64,000 bases of DNA from Limnobacter sp. MED105. Lineage in GTDB: Bacteria > Pseudomonadota > Gammaproteobacteria > Burkholderiales > Burkholderiaceae_B. Made by a program: the position numbers and the translations under genes. Shown here piece by piece: positions 55,694 through 64,000 of this stretch. The notes under the pieces are model-generated. The model searched no databases. It worked only from the letters and a program-made list of their open reading frames with translations, and was not told the origin of the DNA. The stretch lies in the NCBI RefSeq assembly GCF_000170915.1, contig NZ_ABCT01000008.1, positions 79,489-143,488 of the forward strand. The letters run 5' to 3'. Within the stretch, counting starts at the first letter, position 1, and the number at the start of each line of letters is the position of its first letter.

Positions 55694-55771
55694 GGCCGTA
55701 TTTTAGCCCAGGCCTGCTGAATTCGGCAGCCTGTTCACTTCAAGCACCATGTTCTGTACAGAATGGTGCGC

Positions 55772-55788
55772 TGCACTAGTTGGGTGCC
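55772..55788. promoter_or_regulatory. NtrC-like enhancer site upstream of nirB
   Basis: TGCACT-N5-GGTGCC fits the 17-base NtrC consensus TGCACY-N5-GGTGCA with one mismatch. It lies about 100 bases before the expected transcription start of the sigma-54 promoter, a usual enhancer distance. A second pair of half sites (GCACCA at 55744 and TGGTGC at 55764) flanks a perfect TTCTGTACAGAA palindrome (55752-55763), and TGGTGCA recurs at 55837. Confidence 0.65.
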
Positions 55789-55861
55789 AGCCCTCCCGTT
55801 CAATATTCCCCCATTTCGCCAGAATCAGCCTCTTTGTGGTGCAAAACCCGCTTGAATTGGC

Positions 55862-55877
55862 TGGCACGCCCCTTGCA
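55862..55877 (+). promoter_or_regulatory. Sigma-54 promoter of the nirBD-nasA operon
   Basis: TGGCACG-CCCC-TTGCA is an exact match to the sigma-54 -24/-12 consensus TGGCACG-N4-TTGCA. Transcription would start about 55888, immediately before the first leader hairpin. This implies activation by NtrC under nitrogen limitation. Confidence 0.9.
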
Positions 55878-55888
55878 TTGACACGTGC

Positions 55889-56013
55889 GTAGGTCGTCAA
55901 CGGCGGCGATCTGCAGGTGGATTGACAGGTCTCCCAAGGTTGCGAAAGTGGCCAAGGGAGTTGGACAACGGCGTCCGTGCTGCTTCGTGCAGCCGGGGGC
56001 CGTTTTTTTTTTT
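55889..56013 (+). ncRNA. ANTAR-target leader RNA of nirB
   Basis: The leader begins with a ten-pair hairpin (55889-55914) whose six-base loop is AACGGC, with A at position 1 and G at position 4 as in ANTAR-binding RNAs. A separate hairpin (55931-55960) with a GAAA tetraloop and CTCCC/GGGAG base follows. A second hexaloop hairpin, GGAC-AACGGC-GTCC (55963-55976), has the identical loop and overlaps the 5' strand of the terminator. Binding of NasT to the two hexaloops should therefore prevent terminator formation. NasT and NasS are encoded 7 kb upstream. The mechanism is known for NasR and related ANTAR proteins; its use here is inferred. Confidence 0.85.
55968..56013 (+). terminator. Regulated intrinsic terminator in the nirB leader
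   Basis: ACGGC pairs with GCCGT, CCG with CGG and GCTGC with GCAGC around a TTCGT loop, followed by eleven T residues. Its 5' strand shares bases with the second AACGGC hexaloop hairpin, so the two structures are mutually exclusive. The nirB start is about 20 bases beyond. Confidence 0.9.
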
Positions 56014-56034
56014 GGGTAATTTGGGAAAAATAGT

Positions 56035-58491
56035 ATGCTGATGTCCGTCAAAAAACAGAAGCTGGTGGTAATTGGTAACGGCATGGCCGGTATCCGGGTG
56101 GTTGAGGAGCTAATCAAGCTTGCACCTGACTTGTATGAAATCACCGTGTTTGGCGCAGAGCCGCATCCCAATTACAACCGGATCATGCTTTCGCCCGTGT
56201 TGGCTGGAGAGCAGAAATTCGAAGAAATCGTGCTCAATGATTGGGACTGGTACACCAGCAACAACATTACCCTGCACGTGGGCCGAGAGGTCACTGAAAT
56301 TGACCGTGTAAAACGCTTGGTGAAATGCGCAGACGGCACCACCGCTCCGTACGATCGTTTGCTGCTGGCCACGGGCTCCAATTCATTCATTCTGCCTGTG
56401 CCTGGTTCAACTTTGCCTGGCGTCATCGGTTACCGCGACATTGCCGACACTGAAGCCATGTTGGAGGCCGCCAAGCATTACAAAAAAGCAATCGTAATCG
56501 GTGGCGGTTTGCTGGGCCTGGAAGCCGCCAATGGCCTGGCCATTCAAGGCATGGATGTCAGCGTGGTGCATTTGCCCACCTGGTTGATGGAACGCCAACT
56601 TGACCCCACCGCAGCAGGTTTGCTGCAAAAAAGTCTTGAAACCAAAGGCCTGAAATTTTTGCTGGCCAAAAACACCAAAGCCTTGCACGCAGGGGCTGAT
56701 GGGCGTGTGGCCAAAATTGAATTTGCCGATGGTGAAGTGCACGACGCAGACTTGGTTGTAATGGCGGTGGGCATTCGCCCGAACGACAAATTGGCCGCCA
56801 GCAGCGGTTTGCACTGCAATCGAGGTGTTGTGGTTAACGACACCATGCAAACCATCACCGACCCCAAAATTTATTCTGTGGGCGAATGCGCCAGCCACCG
56901 TGGTGTTGCCTATGGTTTGGTGGCCCCCTTGTTTGAACAGGCCAAGGTGTGTGCCAACCACCTGGCTCAGTTTGGCATCGGCCGTTACGAGGGCTCTGTG
57001 ACGTCAACCAAGCTCAAAGTCACCGGTGTAGATCTGTTTTCTGCTGGCAATTTCATGGGTGGCGAAGGCTGCGAAGAGCTACTGCTTTCCGACCCGATTG
57101 GTGGCGTGTACAAAAAGCTGGTTATTAAAGAAGACAAACTGGTGGGCGCCTGCCTGTACGGCGACACGGTGGATGGCTCTTGGTACTTCAAGCTAATGCG
57201 TGAAGGCAAGGCCATCAAAGAGATTCGCGAGAAGCTGATGTTCGGTCAGAACAACATTGGCGACACCGGCCACGAGGGCCAAAGCCAGGCCAGCAAAATG
57301 TTGGATACCGATGAAGTGTGCGGTTGCAACGGCGTGTGCAAGGGCACCATTGTGCAGGCTATTAAAACCAAGGGCCTGTTCACCATTGAAGAAGTGCGCA
57401 AGCACACCAAAGCCAGTGCAAGCTGCGGTTCATGCACCGGTTTGTGCGAGCAAATTTTGATGAGCACTGCGGGTGCCGATTATTCCGCCACACCCAAAAC
57501 AAAACCCATGTGTGGCTGTACCGACCACGGCCACCAAGTGGTTCGCGATGCGATTTTCAAGCACCACTTAACCACCAAAGAAGAAGTGTTCGCGACCATG
57601 AACTGGCGCACACCCAATGGTTGCGCAAGCTGCCGCCCAGCGGTGAATTATTACCTCATCAGTTCCTGGCCAGGCGAGGCGGTGGACGATCCACAAAGCC
57701 GCTTTATCAATGAACGTGCGCACGCCAATATTCAGAAAGACAAAACCTATTCCGTGGTGCCACGCATGTGGGGTGGCGAAACCACTGCGGCTGAATTGCG
57801 GCGCATTGCCGATGTGGTCGACAAGTACAACATTCCCACTGTGAAGGTCACCGGTGGCCAGCGCATCGACTTGCTGGGTGTGAAAAAAGAAGACCTGCAA
57901 GACGTGTGGAAAGATTTGGACATGCCTAGCGGCCATGCCTATGCCAAAGGTTTGCGTACAGTTAAAACCTGTGTGGGTAGTGAATGGTGCCGCTTTGGCA
58001 CGCAAGACAGCACGCAGATGGGCAAAGACCTTGAACGTGGTTTGTTCAAAATGTACGCACCCCACAAAGTAAAACTGGCTGTCTCGGGTTGTCCGCGCAA
58101 TTGCGCTGAAAGTGGCATTAAAGATGTGGGCGTGATCGGTGTTGATTCCGGTTGGGAAATTTATGTGGGTGGTAACGGCGGTATTAAAACCGAAGTGGCC
58201 CAGTTCCTGTGCCGTGTCAAAACGTCAGATGAAGTGATGGCCGTCAGTGGTGCTTTCCTGCAGCTGTATCGCAAGGAAGGCTGGTACCTGGAGCGCACAG
58301 TGCATTATCTCGAGCGCGTGGGTCTAGAGCATGCCAAGGCCCGTGTGGTTGATGACGTCGCCAATCGCAACGCCCTGTGGGCCGAGCTGCAAGCCGCGCT
58401 GGCCATTGAGGAAGACCCATGGCACAAGCCCAAAGAAGCACAGGTTGATTTGCGTCAGTTCATTCCAATCAAACTGGCGGAGGTGGTCTAA
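56035..58491 (+). CDS. nirB: Assimilatory nitrite reductase large subunit
   Basis: The 818-residue enzyme reduces nitrite to ammonium with NAD(P)H. Domains in order: FAD/NAD-binding (VIGNGMAGIRVVEEL, then VIGGGLLGLEAANGL), a BFD-type 2Fe-2S domain (Cys429, Cys431, Cys464, Cys467), a second BFD-like domain (Cys493, Cys495, Cys530, Cys533), and the sirohaem/4Fe-4S domain with Cys646, Cys652, Cys686 and Cys690 (CVGSEWC and SGCPRNC). Two ATG codons (positions 1 and 3) are possible starts. The gene is under the sigma-54 promoter and ANTAR leader above and overlaps nirD (TAATG). Confidence 0.96.
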   Translation: MLMSVKKQKLVVIGNGMAGIRVVEELIKLAPDLYEITVFGAEPHPNYNRIMLSPVLAGEQKFEEIVLNDWDWYTSNNITLHVGREVTEIDRVKRLVKCADGTTAPYDRLLLATGSNSFILPVPGSTLPGVIGYRDIADTEAMLEAAKHYKKAIVIGGGLLGLEAANGLAIQGMDVSVVHLPTWLMERQLDPTAAGLLQKSLETKGLKFLLAKNTKALHAGADGRVAKIEFADGEVHDADLVVMAVGIRPNDKLAASSGLHCNRGVVVNDTMQTITDPKIYSVGECASHRGVAYGLVAPLFEQAKVCANHLAQFGIGRYEGSVTSTKLKVTGVDLFSAGNFMGGEGCEELLLSDPIGGVYKKLVIKEDKLVGACLYGDTVDGSWYFKLMREGKAIKEIREKLMFGQNNIGDTGHEGQSQASKMLDTDEVCGCNGVCKGTIVQAIKTKGLFTIEEVRKHTKASASCGSCTGLCEQILMSTAGADYSATPKTKPMCGCTDHGHQVVRDAIFKHHLTTKEEVFATMNWRTPNGCASCRPAVNYYLISSWPGEAVDDPQSRFINERAHANIQKDKTYSVVPRMWGGETTAAELRRIADVVDKYNIPTVKVTGGQRIDLLGVKKEDLQDVWKDLDMPSGHAYAKGLRTVKTCVGSEWCRFGTQDSTQMGKDLERGLFKMYAPHKVKLAVSGCPRNCAESGIKDVGVIGVDSGWEIYVGGNGGIKTEVAQFLCRVKTSDEVMAVSGAFLQLYRKEGWYLERTVHYLERVGLEHAKARVVDDVANRNALWAELQAALAIEEDPWHKPKEAQVDLRQFIPIKLAEVV

Positions 58492-58862
58492 TGTCGGCAT
58501 CACTACTTGAGGAACAGAAGGAAATTCAAATGGAATGGATCAACATTTGCGCAGTGGAAGACATCCCGGTCTTGGGGTCACGCATTGTGCGCCGCCCTAC
58601 CGGGCAAGACATCGCAATTTTTCGCAACAGCGAAGAACAGGTGTTTGCGCTGCTGGATGAATGTCCACACAAAAAAGGCCCGTTAAGCCAGGGCATCGTT
58701 CATGGCACCACCGTAACTTGCCCCCTGCACAACTGGCAAATTGGCCTGGCCGATGGTTGTGCACGTGAACCCGATGAAGGTTGCACTGCCAAGTTCACCG
58801 TGCAGGTGGTGGATGGCCGTGTGCACTTGAAAGCCAGCGAAGTGAAAAACCACGGCATATAA
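58491..58862 (+). CDS. nirD: Nitrite reductase small subunit (Rieske type)
   Basis: The 123-residue small subunit carries a Rieske 2Fe-2S fold: DECPHKKGPLSQG supplies Cys-x-His and TCPLHNWQIGL supplies Cys-x-x-His. NirD partners NirB. Its ATG overlaps the nirB stop by one base. About 15 residues precede the usual family start (MEWINICAVEDIP), so initiation at the internal ATG at residue 14 is possible; an AGAAGGAAA ribosome site sits before that ATG. Confidence 0.94.
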   Translation: MSASLLEEQKEIQMEWINICAVEDIPVLGSRIVRRPTGQDIAIFRNSEEQVFALLDECPHKKGPLSQGIVHGTTVTCPLHNWQIGLADGCAREPDEGCTAKFTVQVVDGRVHLKASEVKNHGI

Positions 58863-58868
58863 ATCACC

Positions 58869-61706
58869 ATGACCGAATTGCTGCAAACCATTAAAACCAC
58901 CAAAACAACCTGCCCTTATTGCGGCGTGGGTTGTGGTGTGGTGGTGCGTACGCAAGCGGGAAAAATTATTGATGTGAAAGGCGATGAAACACACCCCGCC
59001 AACCTGGGCAAGCTGTGCAGCAAAGGCAGCAAGCTGGCTGAAACAGCCTCGGCAAATGTGTATGGGCAAGTGCGGGCAAGCCAGCCGCTGCTGCGCATTC
59101 AGCGCGATCAGCAGGTGACCCCAACAAGCTGGGACGCCGCACTCGATTTCACCGCCCGTGAATTTGCACGGTTGATTGCTACATACGGCCCCGACAGTGT
59201 TGGGTTTTACATCAGCGGCCAACTGCTGACCGAAGACTATTACGTGTTCAACAAACTCGCCAAGGGTTTGATTGGCACCAACAACATTGATACAAATTCA
59301 CGCCTGTGTATGAGCAGTGCAGTGAGTGGTTACAAACGCACCTTGGGTGCCGACGCGCCGCCTTGCAATTACGATGACCTGGCCTTGGCCGATTGTGTGT
59401 TCATCGCCGGTTCCAACATGGCCTATGCGCACCCGGTTGCCTACCGCAGGCTTGAAGCCGCGCGTGCTGCCAAGCCTGGTCACAAACTGATTGTGGTTGA
59501 CCCCCGTGCCACCGACACCGCGCTGATGGCTGATTTGCATTTGAAAATTCAGCCCGGTACCGATGTGATGCTGTTCAACGCCATGTTGCATGTGATGATG
59601 CAAAACGGCTGGCTGGACATGGCTTACATCAACAAACACACCGAAGGCTTCGAGGCTGTCGCCAAAGGCCTGGCCGATTACACGCCAAAACTCGCTTCCA
59701 GCGTGTGTGGAGTTCCCGAGGCAGACATTGTATTGGCTGCCACCTGGTTCGCCCAAAGCAACAGGACACTCTCCCTGTATTGCCAAGGGTTGAACCAGGC
59801 CACCACGGGAACCGATAAAAACACCTCGCTGATTGCCCTGCATTTGGCCACTGGTCAAATTGGCAAAGAAGGTTCTGGTCCGTTTTCCCTCACCGGGCAA
59901 CCCAATGCCATGGGCGGCAGGGAAGTGGGTGGATTGTCCACCTTGCTGCCCGCACACCGTGAATTGAATAACCCGGCACACGTGGCAGAAGTGGCGGCAT
60001 TTTGGGGGGTGAAGCAAATTAGTGCCACGCCCGGCGCCAGTGCAGTTGAAATGTTTGATCAATTGGAGCAGGGCAAAATCAAGGCGGTGTGGGTGGCTTG
60101 CACCAACCCTGCGCACTCATTGCCCAATTCGCAAAAAGTAGCGCGTGCCTTGCAAAATGCCGAGCTGGTGGTGGTGCAAGACGCTTACCTAACACCTGCC
60201 ACCGTGCAGTATGCCGACGTGCTGTTGCCTGCAACCACTTGGGGCGAAAAAGAAGGCACCGTCACCAACAGTGAAAGGCGAATCAGCCGCGTACGGCCAG
60301 CAATACCCGCCTATGCCGATTCAAAAAACGATTGGCAAATTGTGGTGGATTTTGCACAGCGGCTTGAAGTGGAATTGCAAAAGCTGGGCGTGCAAAGCCC
60401 ACGCCTTGACAACACGGCCAACGCTTTCATGCCGTACGCCAATACCGAAGAAATTTTTAACGAGCACCGCGAAACAACGCGTGGCCGTGATTTGGACATT
60501 ACCGGTTTAAGCTACGCAACGCTTGACACTGAGGGCCCGCAACATTGGCCCATGCCCGAGGGTGCAACACAAGGCAAAGCCCGCCTTTACGAAGACGGTG
60601 TTTACCCCACAGCCACTGGCAAAGCCAAATTTGTTTTTGCCAGTTATGAACCTGTGGCCGAAGAAGCAGACGCGCGCTTCCCCTGGCGCTTGAACACGGG
60701 GCGCTTGCGCGACCAGTGGCATGGTGCAAGCCGCACTGGCACTTTGGCTGAATTTTTCTCGCATGAAGCCGAACCTGTCATTGCATTGCATCCGGCTGAT
60801 TTCAAACGCCTCAACTTAAAGCCCTCCAGCTGGGTGTCGGTGAAATCTCGCCGCGCAACCATCACTTTGCGTGCAAAAGAAGATGAATCAGTTGCACGCA
60901 ATCAGGCTGTGTTGCCCATGCACTGGGGGCCAGAATTTTTCGGTGGAAAATCGGGCGTGGGGGGGGTCAATGCCCTCACCATTGAAGCGTTCGACCCTTA
61001 TTCCAAGCAACCTGAACTGAAGCATTCAGCCGTGAATATTCAGCGCGTGCATTTGCCCTGGCAGGTGGTGGTGTTTGTACACAGCGAACACTGGCTCAGC
61101 CTGTGGCAAAAAGCCCGGGCGCTGTACGCTGAATTTGACGCGGCTGTGTGTGTGCCGGTTGGCCGTGAACAAACCGGCGTGCTGTTTCGCGCCGCCAGTG
61201 CGCAAGCGCCGGCCAGGGAAGTAATTGACCGGCTGCAAGCCCTGTTTGAATGCGAGGGCAGCGACGTCATGGTGTATTCCGACCCGAAAACCGATGCCCG
61301 TCGACGCATCGGTGTGACAGTTCAAACCACGCAACAGGGTCAAACTGCGACGTTGAACAAAGTGTTTCTCGCGGGCAATATTGAATCCGAAGGCTGGCTG
61401 AGAAATTATTTCGATCAGCAACTCGATGTCATGCCCTTGCGCAGCTTCTTGCTGGCACCCGCAAGCCAGCCACCTGGTGTGCAAACCGAATCGGTGCGCA
61501 TGGTGTGTAACTGTGTGGGTGTTTCTGAACAATCCATTGAAGCCAATATCGCAATTGCCTGTGCAAAAAATCCGAATGTCAGCGAAAACGAAGTTCTCGC
61601 TGGTTTGCAAGGCACGCTGAAATGCGGCACGCAATGTGGGTCGTGCGTACCTGAAATCCGTAAACTGATTCGCACACAGGCCAGCCTTGCTACAATAGCG
61701 TCTTAA
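58869..61706 (+). CDS. nasA: Assimilatory nitrate reductase catalytic subunit
   Basis: The 945-residue molybdopterin enzyme reduces nitrate to nitrite. The N-terminal 4Fe-4S cluster is bound by Cys15, Cys18, Cys22 and Cys50 (CPYCGVGC and LCSKGS). Molybdopterin-guanine dinucleotide regions include NIDTNSRLCMSSAVSGY and GQPNAMGGREVGGLSTLLP. The C terminus carries a BFD-type 2Fe-2S domain with Cys880, Cys882, Cys923 and Cys926 (VCNCVGVS and CGTQCGSC), as in Klebsiella NasA. It begins seven bases after nirD in the same operon. No nitrate transporter or sirohaem synthase gene follows. Confidence 0.95.
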   Translation: MTELLQTIKTTKTTCPYCGVGCGVVVRTQAGKIIDVKGDETHPANLGKLCSKGSKLAETASANVYGQVRASQPLLRIQRDQQVTPTSWDAALDFTAREFARLIATYGPDSVGFYISGQLLTEDYYVFNKLAKGLIGTNNIDTNSRLCMSSAVSGYKRTLGADAPPCNYDDLALADCVFIAGSNMAYAHPVAYRRLEAARAAKPGHKLIVVDPRATDTALMADLHLKIQPGTDVMLFNAMLHVMMQNGWLDMAYINKHTEGFEAVAKGLADYTPKLASSVCGVPEADIVLAATWFAQSNRTLSLYCQGLNQATTGTDKNTSLIALHLATGQIGKEGSGPFSLTGQPNAMGGREVGGLSTLLPAHRELNNPAHVAEVAAFWGVKQISATPGASAVEMFDQLEQGKIKAVWVACTNPAHSLPNSQKVARALQNAELVVVQDAYLTPATVQYADVLLPATTWGEKEGTVTNSERRISRVRPAIPAYADSKNDWQIVVDFAQRLEVELQKLGVQSPRLDNTANAFMPYANTEEIFNEHRETTRGRDLDITGLSYATLDTEGPQHWPMPEGATQGKARLYEDGVYPTATGKAKFVFASYEPVAEEADARFPWRLNTGRLRDQWHGASRTGTLAEFFSHEAEPVIALHPADFKRLNLKPSSWVSVKSRRATITLRAKEDESVARNQAVLPMHWGPEFFGGKSGVGGVNALTIEAFDPYSKQPELKHSAVNIQRVHLPWQVVVFVHSEHWLSLWQKARALYAEFDAAVCVPVGREQTGVLFRAASAQAPAREVIDRLQALFECEGSDVMVYSDPKTDARRRIGVTVQTTQQGQTATLNKVFLAGNIESEGWLRNYFDQQLDVMPLRSFLLAPASQPPGVQTESVRMVCNCVGVSEQSIEANIAIACAKNPNVSENEVLAGLQGTLKCGTQCGSCVPEIRKLIRTQASLATIAS

Positions 61707-61723
61707 GCATTCTCTAAGACCCC

Positions 61724-62734
61724 ATGTCCAATTCCGCTCAAGCCGACAAGTTTTCTTGCGCCCCCTTCATCAAAGAAATTGGTCGAGGGAAAGATGGCGC
61801 GCGTGGCCTGCCTCGCGAGCAAGCGAAAACCCTGTTTTCAGCCATTTTGCGCGGCGAGGTGTCGGATTTCGAATTGGGTGCAGTGCTTATCGCATTGCGG
61901 GTCAAAGGCGAAAGCCACGACGAGCTGATTGGTTTTTTGCAAGCCATTGCCGAGCACTGGCCTGATGAAAGCCATTCGCCGCATTTTCATACCCTGCAGG
62001 CGCTCAATGCCCAATCCAGGTCGGAAAACAAACCCGTTATTGTGATCCCCAGCTACAACGGGGCGCGACGCAAGCCCAACTTCACCCCCTTGCTGGCAGG
62101 GCTCCTGGCGCAGCGTGGTTACCCGGTGTTGGTGCATGGTTTGCAAAGCGATTTCACCGGGCGCGTGACCAGCGCAGAAGTGTTTGCCCATTTGAATTGG
62201 AATGCAGTGGACATGCCCCACACCGCCCCCGTGTACATGCCCATGGCGCAAATTTACCCGCGCATTGAAGCCTTGTTGCAAACCCGGAAAGTGCTGGGCG
62301 TTCGCAGTTGTACGCACACCTTGGTCAAGTTGATGGTGCCCAGTGCATTCACCAACGCATTGCTGGTGACCAGCTACACCCACCCGGAATTCTGGAATTT
62401 GCAGCGTGAAGTGTTGTGCGCCACCGGCCACACATCGCTGGTGTTGCGCGGCCATGAAGGCGAGCCAGTGGCTGCCCCTTATCGCAGCCCGCGTATGGAT
62501 GGCGTGAAAGCTGGCCGCACCTGGTGTATTTCCGAACCCGAGAACCTGTTTACCGAGCAGCCCGATCCTCACCCGGACATTGATGCAGAATCAACCGCAC
62601 GTCTCATTGAAATGTGGCTGAACAACCCGCAGGAAATGCCGCACGGTTTTGCGCGGCAACTGGACGCAATCGAAGCCGTAAATCAAGCACCTGAGCAAGC
62701 ACCAAACCAAGCAACAAGTCATGCAGCAATTTGA
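61724..62734 (+). CDS. ybiB: YbiB-family nucleic-acid-binding protein
   Basis: The 336-residue protein has the fold of anthranilate phosphoribosyltransferase (TrpD) but belongs to the YbiB/TrpD2 branch that binds nucleic acid rather than making tryptophan intermediates. It begins with FIKEIGRGKDGARGLPREQA and FELGAVLIALRVKGES, typical of the N-terminal helical domain, and VIPSYNGARRKPNFTPLLAGLL of the second domain. The TrpD catalytic GTGGD loop is absent. It follows nasA by 17 bases and overlaps the next gene by 14 bases. Confidence 0.88.
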   Translation: MSNSAQADKFSCAPFIKEIGRGKDGARGLPREQAKTLFSAILRGEVSDFELGAVLIALRVKGESHDELIGFLQAIAEHWPDESHSPHFHTLQALNAQSRSENKPVIVIPSYNGARRKPNFTPLLAGLLAQRGYPVLVHGLQSDFTGRVTSAEVFAHLNWNAVDMPHTAPVYMPMAQIYPRIEALLQTRKVLGVRSCTHTLVKLMVPSAFTNALLVTSYTHPEFWNLQREVLCATGHTSLVLRGHEGEPVAAPYRSPRMDGVKAGRTWCISEPENLFTEQPDPHPDIDAESTARLIEMWLNNPQEMPHGFARQLDAIEAVNQAPEQAPNQATSHAAI

Positions 62735-63950
62735 TGTCATTGTGATTGGCGCCGGTGCTGCAGGCTTGATGTGCGCTGCGCAGGCCGGGCAGGGCGGTTT
62801 GCGTGTTGCATTGCTTGACCACAGTGAAAAGCTGGCTGAAAAAATCCGGATCAGTGGCGGCGGGCGTTGCAATTTCACGAATGTGAACGTGTCTGAAGCC
62901 AATTTCATTTCTGAAAACCCCAGGTTTGCGCGCTCTGCCTTGGGGCGCTACACCCCGGCCAATTTCATCGCACTGGTGAAGCAATACAACATCCCTTTCC
63001 ATGAAAAGCACAAAGGCCAGCTGTTTTGCGATCGCAAAAGCGATGACATCATCGACATGCTGGCTGCCGAATGCAACGCGGGCAAAGTGAAGTGGTTTCG
63101 TCCCCACAGTGTGAACATGGTTGAACACGATGGCAGCCAGTTCAAGCTAAGCACCACGGCTGGCCCTTTGCAGGCCCGCAATGTAGTTGTAGCCACGGGT
63201 GGTTTGCCAGTGCCCAAAATAGGCGCCACCGATTTTGGCCTGAAATTGGCCAAGCAATTTGGCCATGCATTGGTCGATCAGCGCCCCGCCTTGGTGCCAC
63301 TTACTTTTGATTCCAGTCTGTGGGAGCCTTTTGTAGAACTGGCCGGCGTGGCTTTGCCGGTTTTGAGTCGCGGCAGTGATTCCAATGCCCCCTGGTTTGA
63401 CGAAGACCTGTTGTTCACCCATCGCGGCTTGAGTGGCCCTGCGGTATTGCAGGCCTCGACTTACTGGAACCCCGGCCAGCCAGTTACCCTGAACTTGGCT
63501 GGTAAGGAAACAGACGCAGCAGCGCTACAAACCGATTTGCTGCAAGCCACGCTGGGCGCAAAAGCCAATGCCGAGAACTGGTTTGCTGCGCAAGTGCCGC
63601 ACTGGCCCAAGCGTTTGGTGCAAGCCTGGTTGAAGAAACCGGAATTGCAGGCCATTGCAGGGCGCAAAGTGGCGGAGTTGGGAAAAAAGCAACTGGGGCC
63701 CTTGGCGCAGTTAATTGCCGCGTGGCAGTTGGTGCCCAGTGGCACAGAGGGCTATAAAAAAGCGGAGGTGATGCGCGGTGGGGTCAGCACTGCTGATTTG
63801 CAGCCCAAAACACTCGAATCGCGCAAAATTCCAGGTCTGTACTTTATTGGCGAGGTGGTGGATGTCACCGGCTGGCTGGGTGGCTATAACTTCCAATGGG
63901 CTTGGGCCAGTGGCTACACCGCAGCCCATGCAATATTGGACCAAAAATAG
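62721..63950 (+). CDS. YhiN/HI0933-family flavoprotein
   Basis: A 409-residue FAD protein of the HI0933/YhiN (BaiN-like) family. The Rossmann motif VIVIGAGAAGLMCAAQAG starts the protein, followed by the family marker KIRISGGGRCNFTN. The central WFDEDLLFTHRGLSGPAVLQ and the C-terminal PGLYFIGEVVDVTGWLGGYNFQWAWASG are equally typical. It is probably an NAD(P)H-dependent oxidoreductase; the substrate is unknown. It overlaps ybiB by 14 bases, so the two are co-transcribed. Confidence 0.93.
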   Translation: MQQFDVIVIGAGAAGLMCAAQAGQGGLRVALLDHSEKLAEKIRISGGGRCNFTNVNVSEANFISENPRFARSALGRYTPANFIALVKQYNIPFHEKHKGQLFCDRKSDDIIDMLAAECNAGKVKWFRPHSVNMVEHDGSQFKLSTTAGPLQARNVVVATGGLPVPKIGATDFGLKLAKQFGHALVDQRPALVPLTFDSSLWEPFVELAGVALPVLSRGSDSNAPWFDEDLLFTHRGLSGPAVLQASTYWNPGQPVTLNLAGKETDAAALQTDLLQATLGAKANAENWFAAQVPHWPKRLVQAWLKKPELQAIAGRKVAELGKKQLGPLAQLIAAWQLVPSGTEGYKKAEVMRGGVSTADLQPKTLESRKIPGLYFIGEVVDVTGWLGGYNFQWAWASGYTAAHAILDQK

Positions 63951-63960
63951 TTGAAAACCC

Positions 63961-63990
63961 TTGAGAAAGCCGGCTTTCACATGGTACTAT
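63961..63990 (+). promoter_or_regulatory. Probable sigma-70 promoter at the window end
   Basis: TTGAGA and TACTAT with an 18-base spacer resemble a vegetative promoter. It starts ten bases after the flavoprotein stop and would serve a gene outside the window. Confidence 0.4.
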
Positions 63991-64000
63991 CTCGGTCTTT

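Overview
The window looks like a chromosomal segment of a betaproteobacterium of the order Burkholderiales. The reasons are the accB-accC-prmA-DUF3426 block, a double-length UvrA with four ATPase modules, the mpl-yqiA-ubiC-RNB-tonB-aroE-mtgA run and the glcDEF and nitrate assimilation operons. The overall feel is of a Limnobacter-like free-living heterotroph, but that genus guess is inference. TTG start codons are common here, often behind a good Shine-Dalgarno sequence or in stop/start overlaps.

Layout: 45-1633 holds an XRE/MmyB-type regulator coupled to a DUF4105 protein. 1642-5506 holds a metallo-beta-lactamase-fold lipoprotein, an HSL-type esterase and a divergent Baeyer-Villiger-type flavin monooxygenase. 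5522-9123 holds small conserved genes (DUF1653, YggT, a glycine-zipper lipoprotein, a PfkB kinase, a zinc-ribbon DUF3426 protein). 9160-13178 is the minus-strand prmA/accC/accB/TlpA block. 13241-20348 is a tightly overlapped plus-strand run for cell-wall recycling (mpl, mtgA), ubiquinone synthesis (ubiC), RNA turnover, TonB and shikimate dehydrogenase. 20807-24631 is a solitary, A+T-rich, 1274-residue SIR2-domain gene that looks like an acquired anti-phage gene; a large palindromic element lies just before it. 24739-35268 returns to core genes (glnE, yhdP, a nitrilase, tldD, a DAHP synthase). 35351-40989 is the double uvrA, broken by one apparent missing base. 41090-44964 holds two unrecognised genes; the larger ends in a papain-like (USP/OTU-type) cysteine peptidase signature and could be a secreted effector. 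44996-63950 holds plsY, xerD, pdxH, the nitrate sensor pair nasT-nasS, an M48 peptidase, glcDEF, tsaD, and nirB-nirD-nasA followed by ybiB and a YhiN-type flavoprotein.

Regulatory RNA and DNA are the richest part. The nirBD-nasA operon has an excellent sigma-54 promoter, an upstream NtrC-like site, and a leader with two hairpins carrying identical AACGGC hexaloops, the second overlapping a strong intrinsic terminator. This is the signature of ANTAR-protein antitermination, and the matching nasT-nasS pair lies 7 kb upstream. The DAHP synthase gene is preceded by a 28-residue open frame with seven Phe codons and then a terminator, a classical amino-acid attenuator too short for most gene callers. 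Three long imperfect palindromes (one at the end of mtgA, two between glcD and tsaD) share an inner motif and the same one-sided TTCA insertion, and appear to form one repeat family.

The nitrogen theme (glnE, nasTS, nirBD, nasA with NtrC/sigma-54 control) and the glycolate oxidase operon fit an aquatic heterotroph living on algal exudates and nitrate, but that ecology is inferred. No rRNA, CRISPR array, insertion sequence or intact tRNA was seen.
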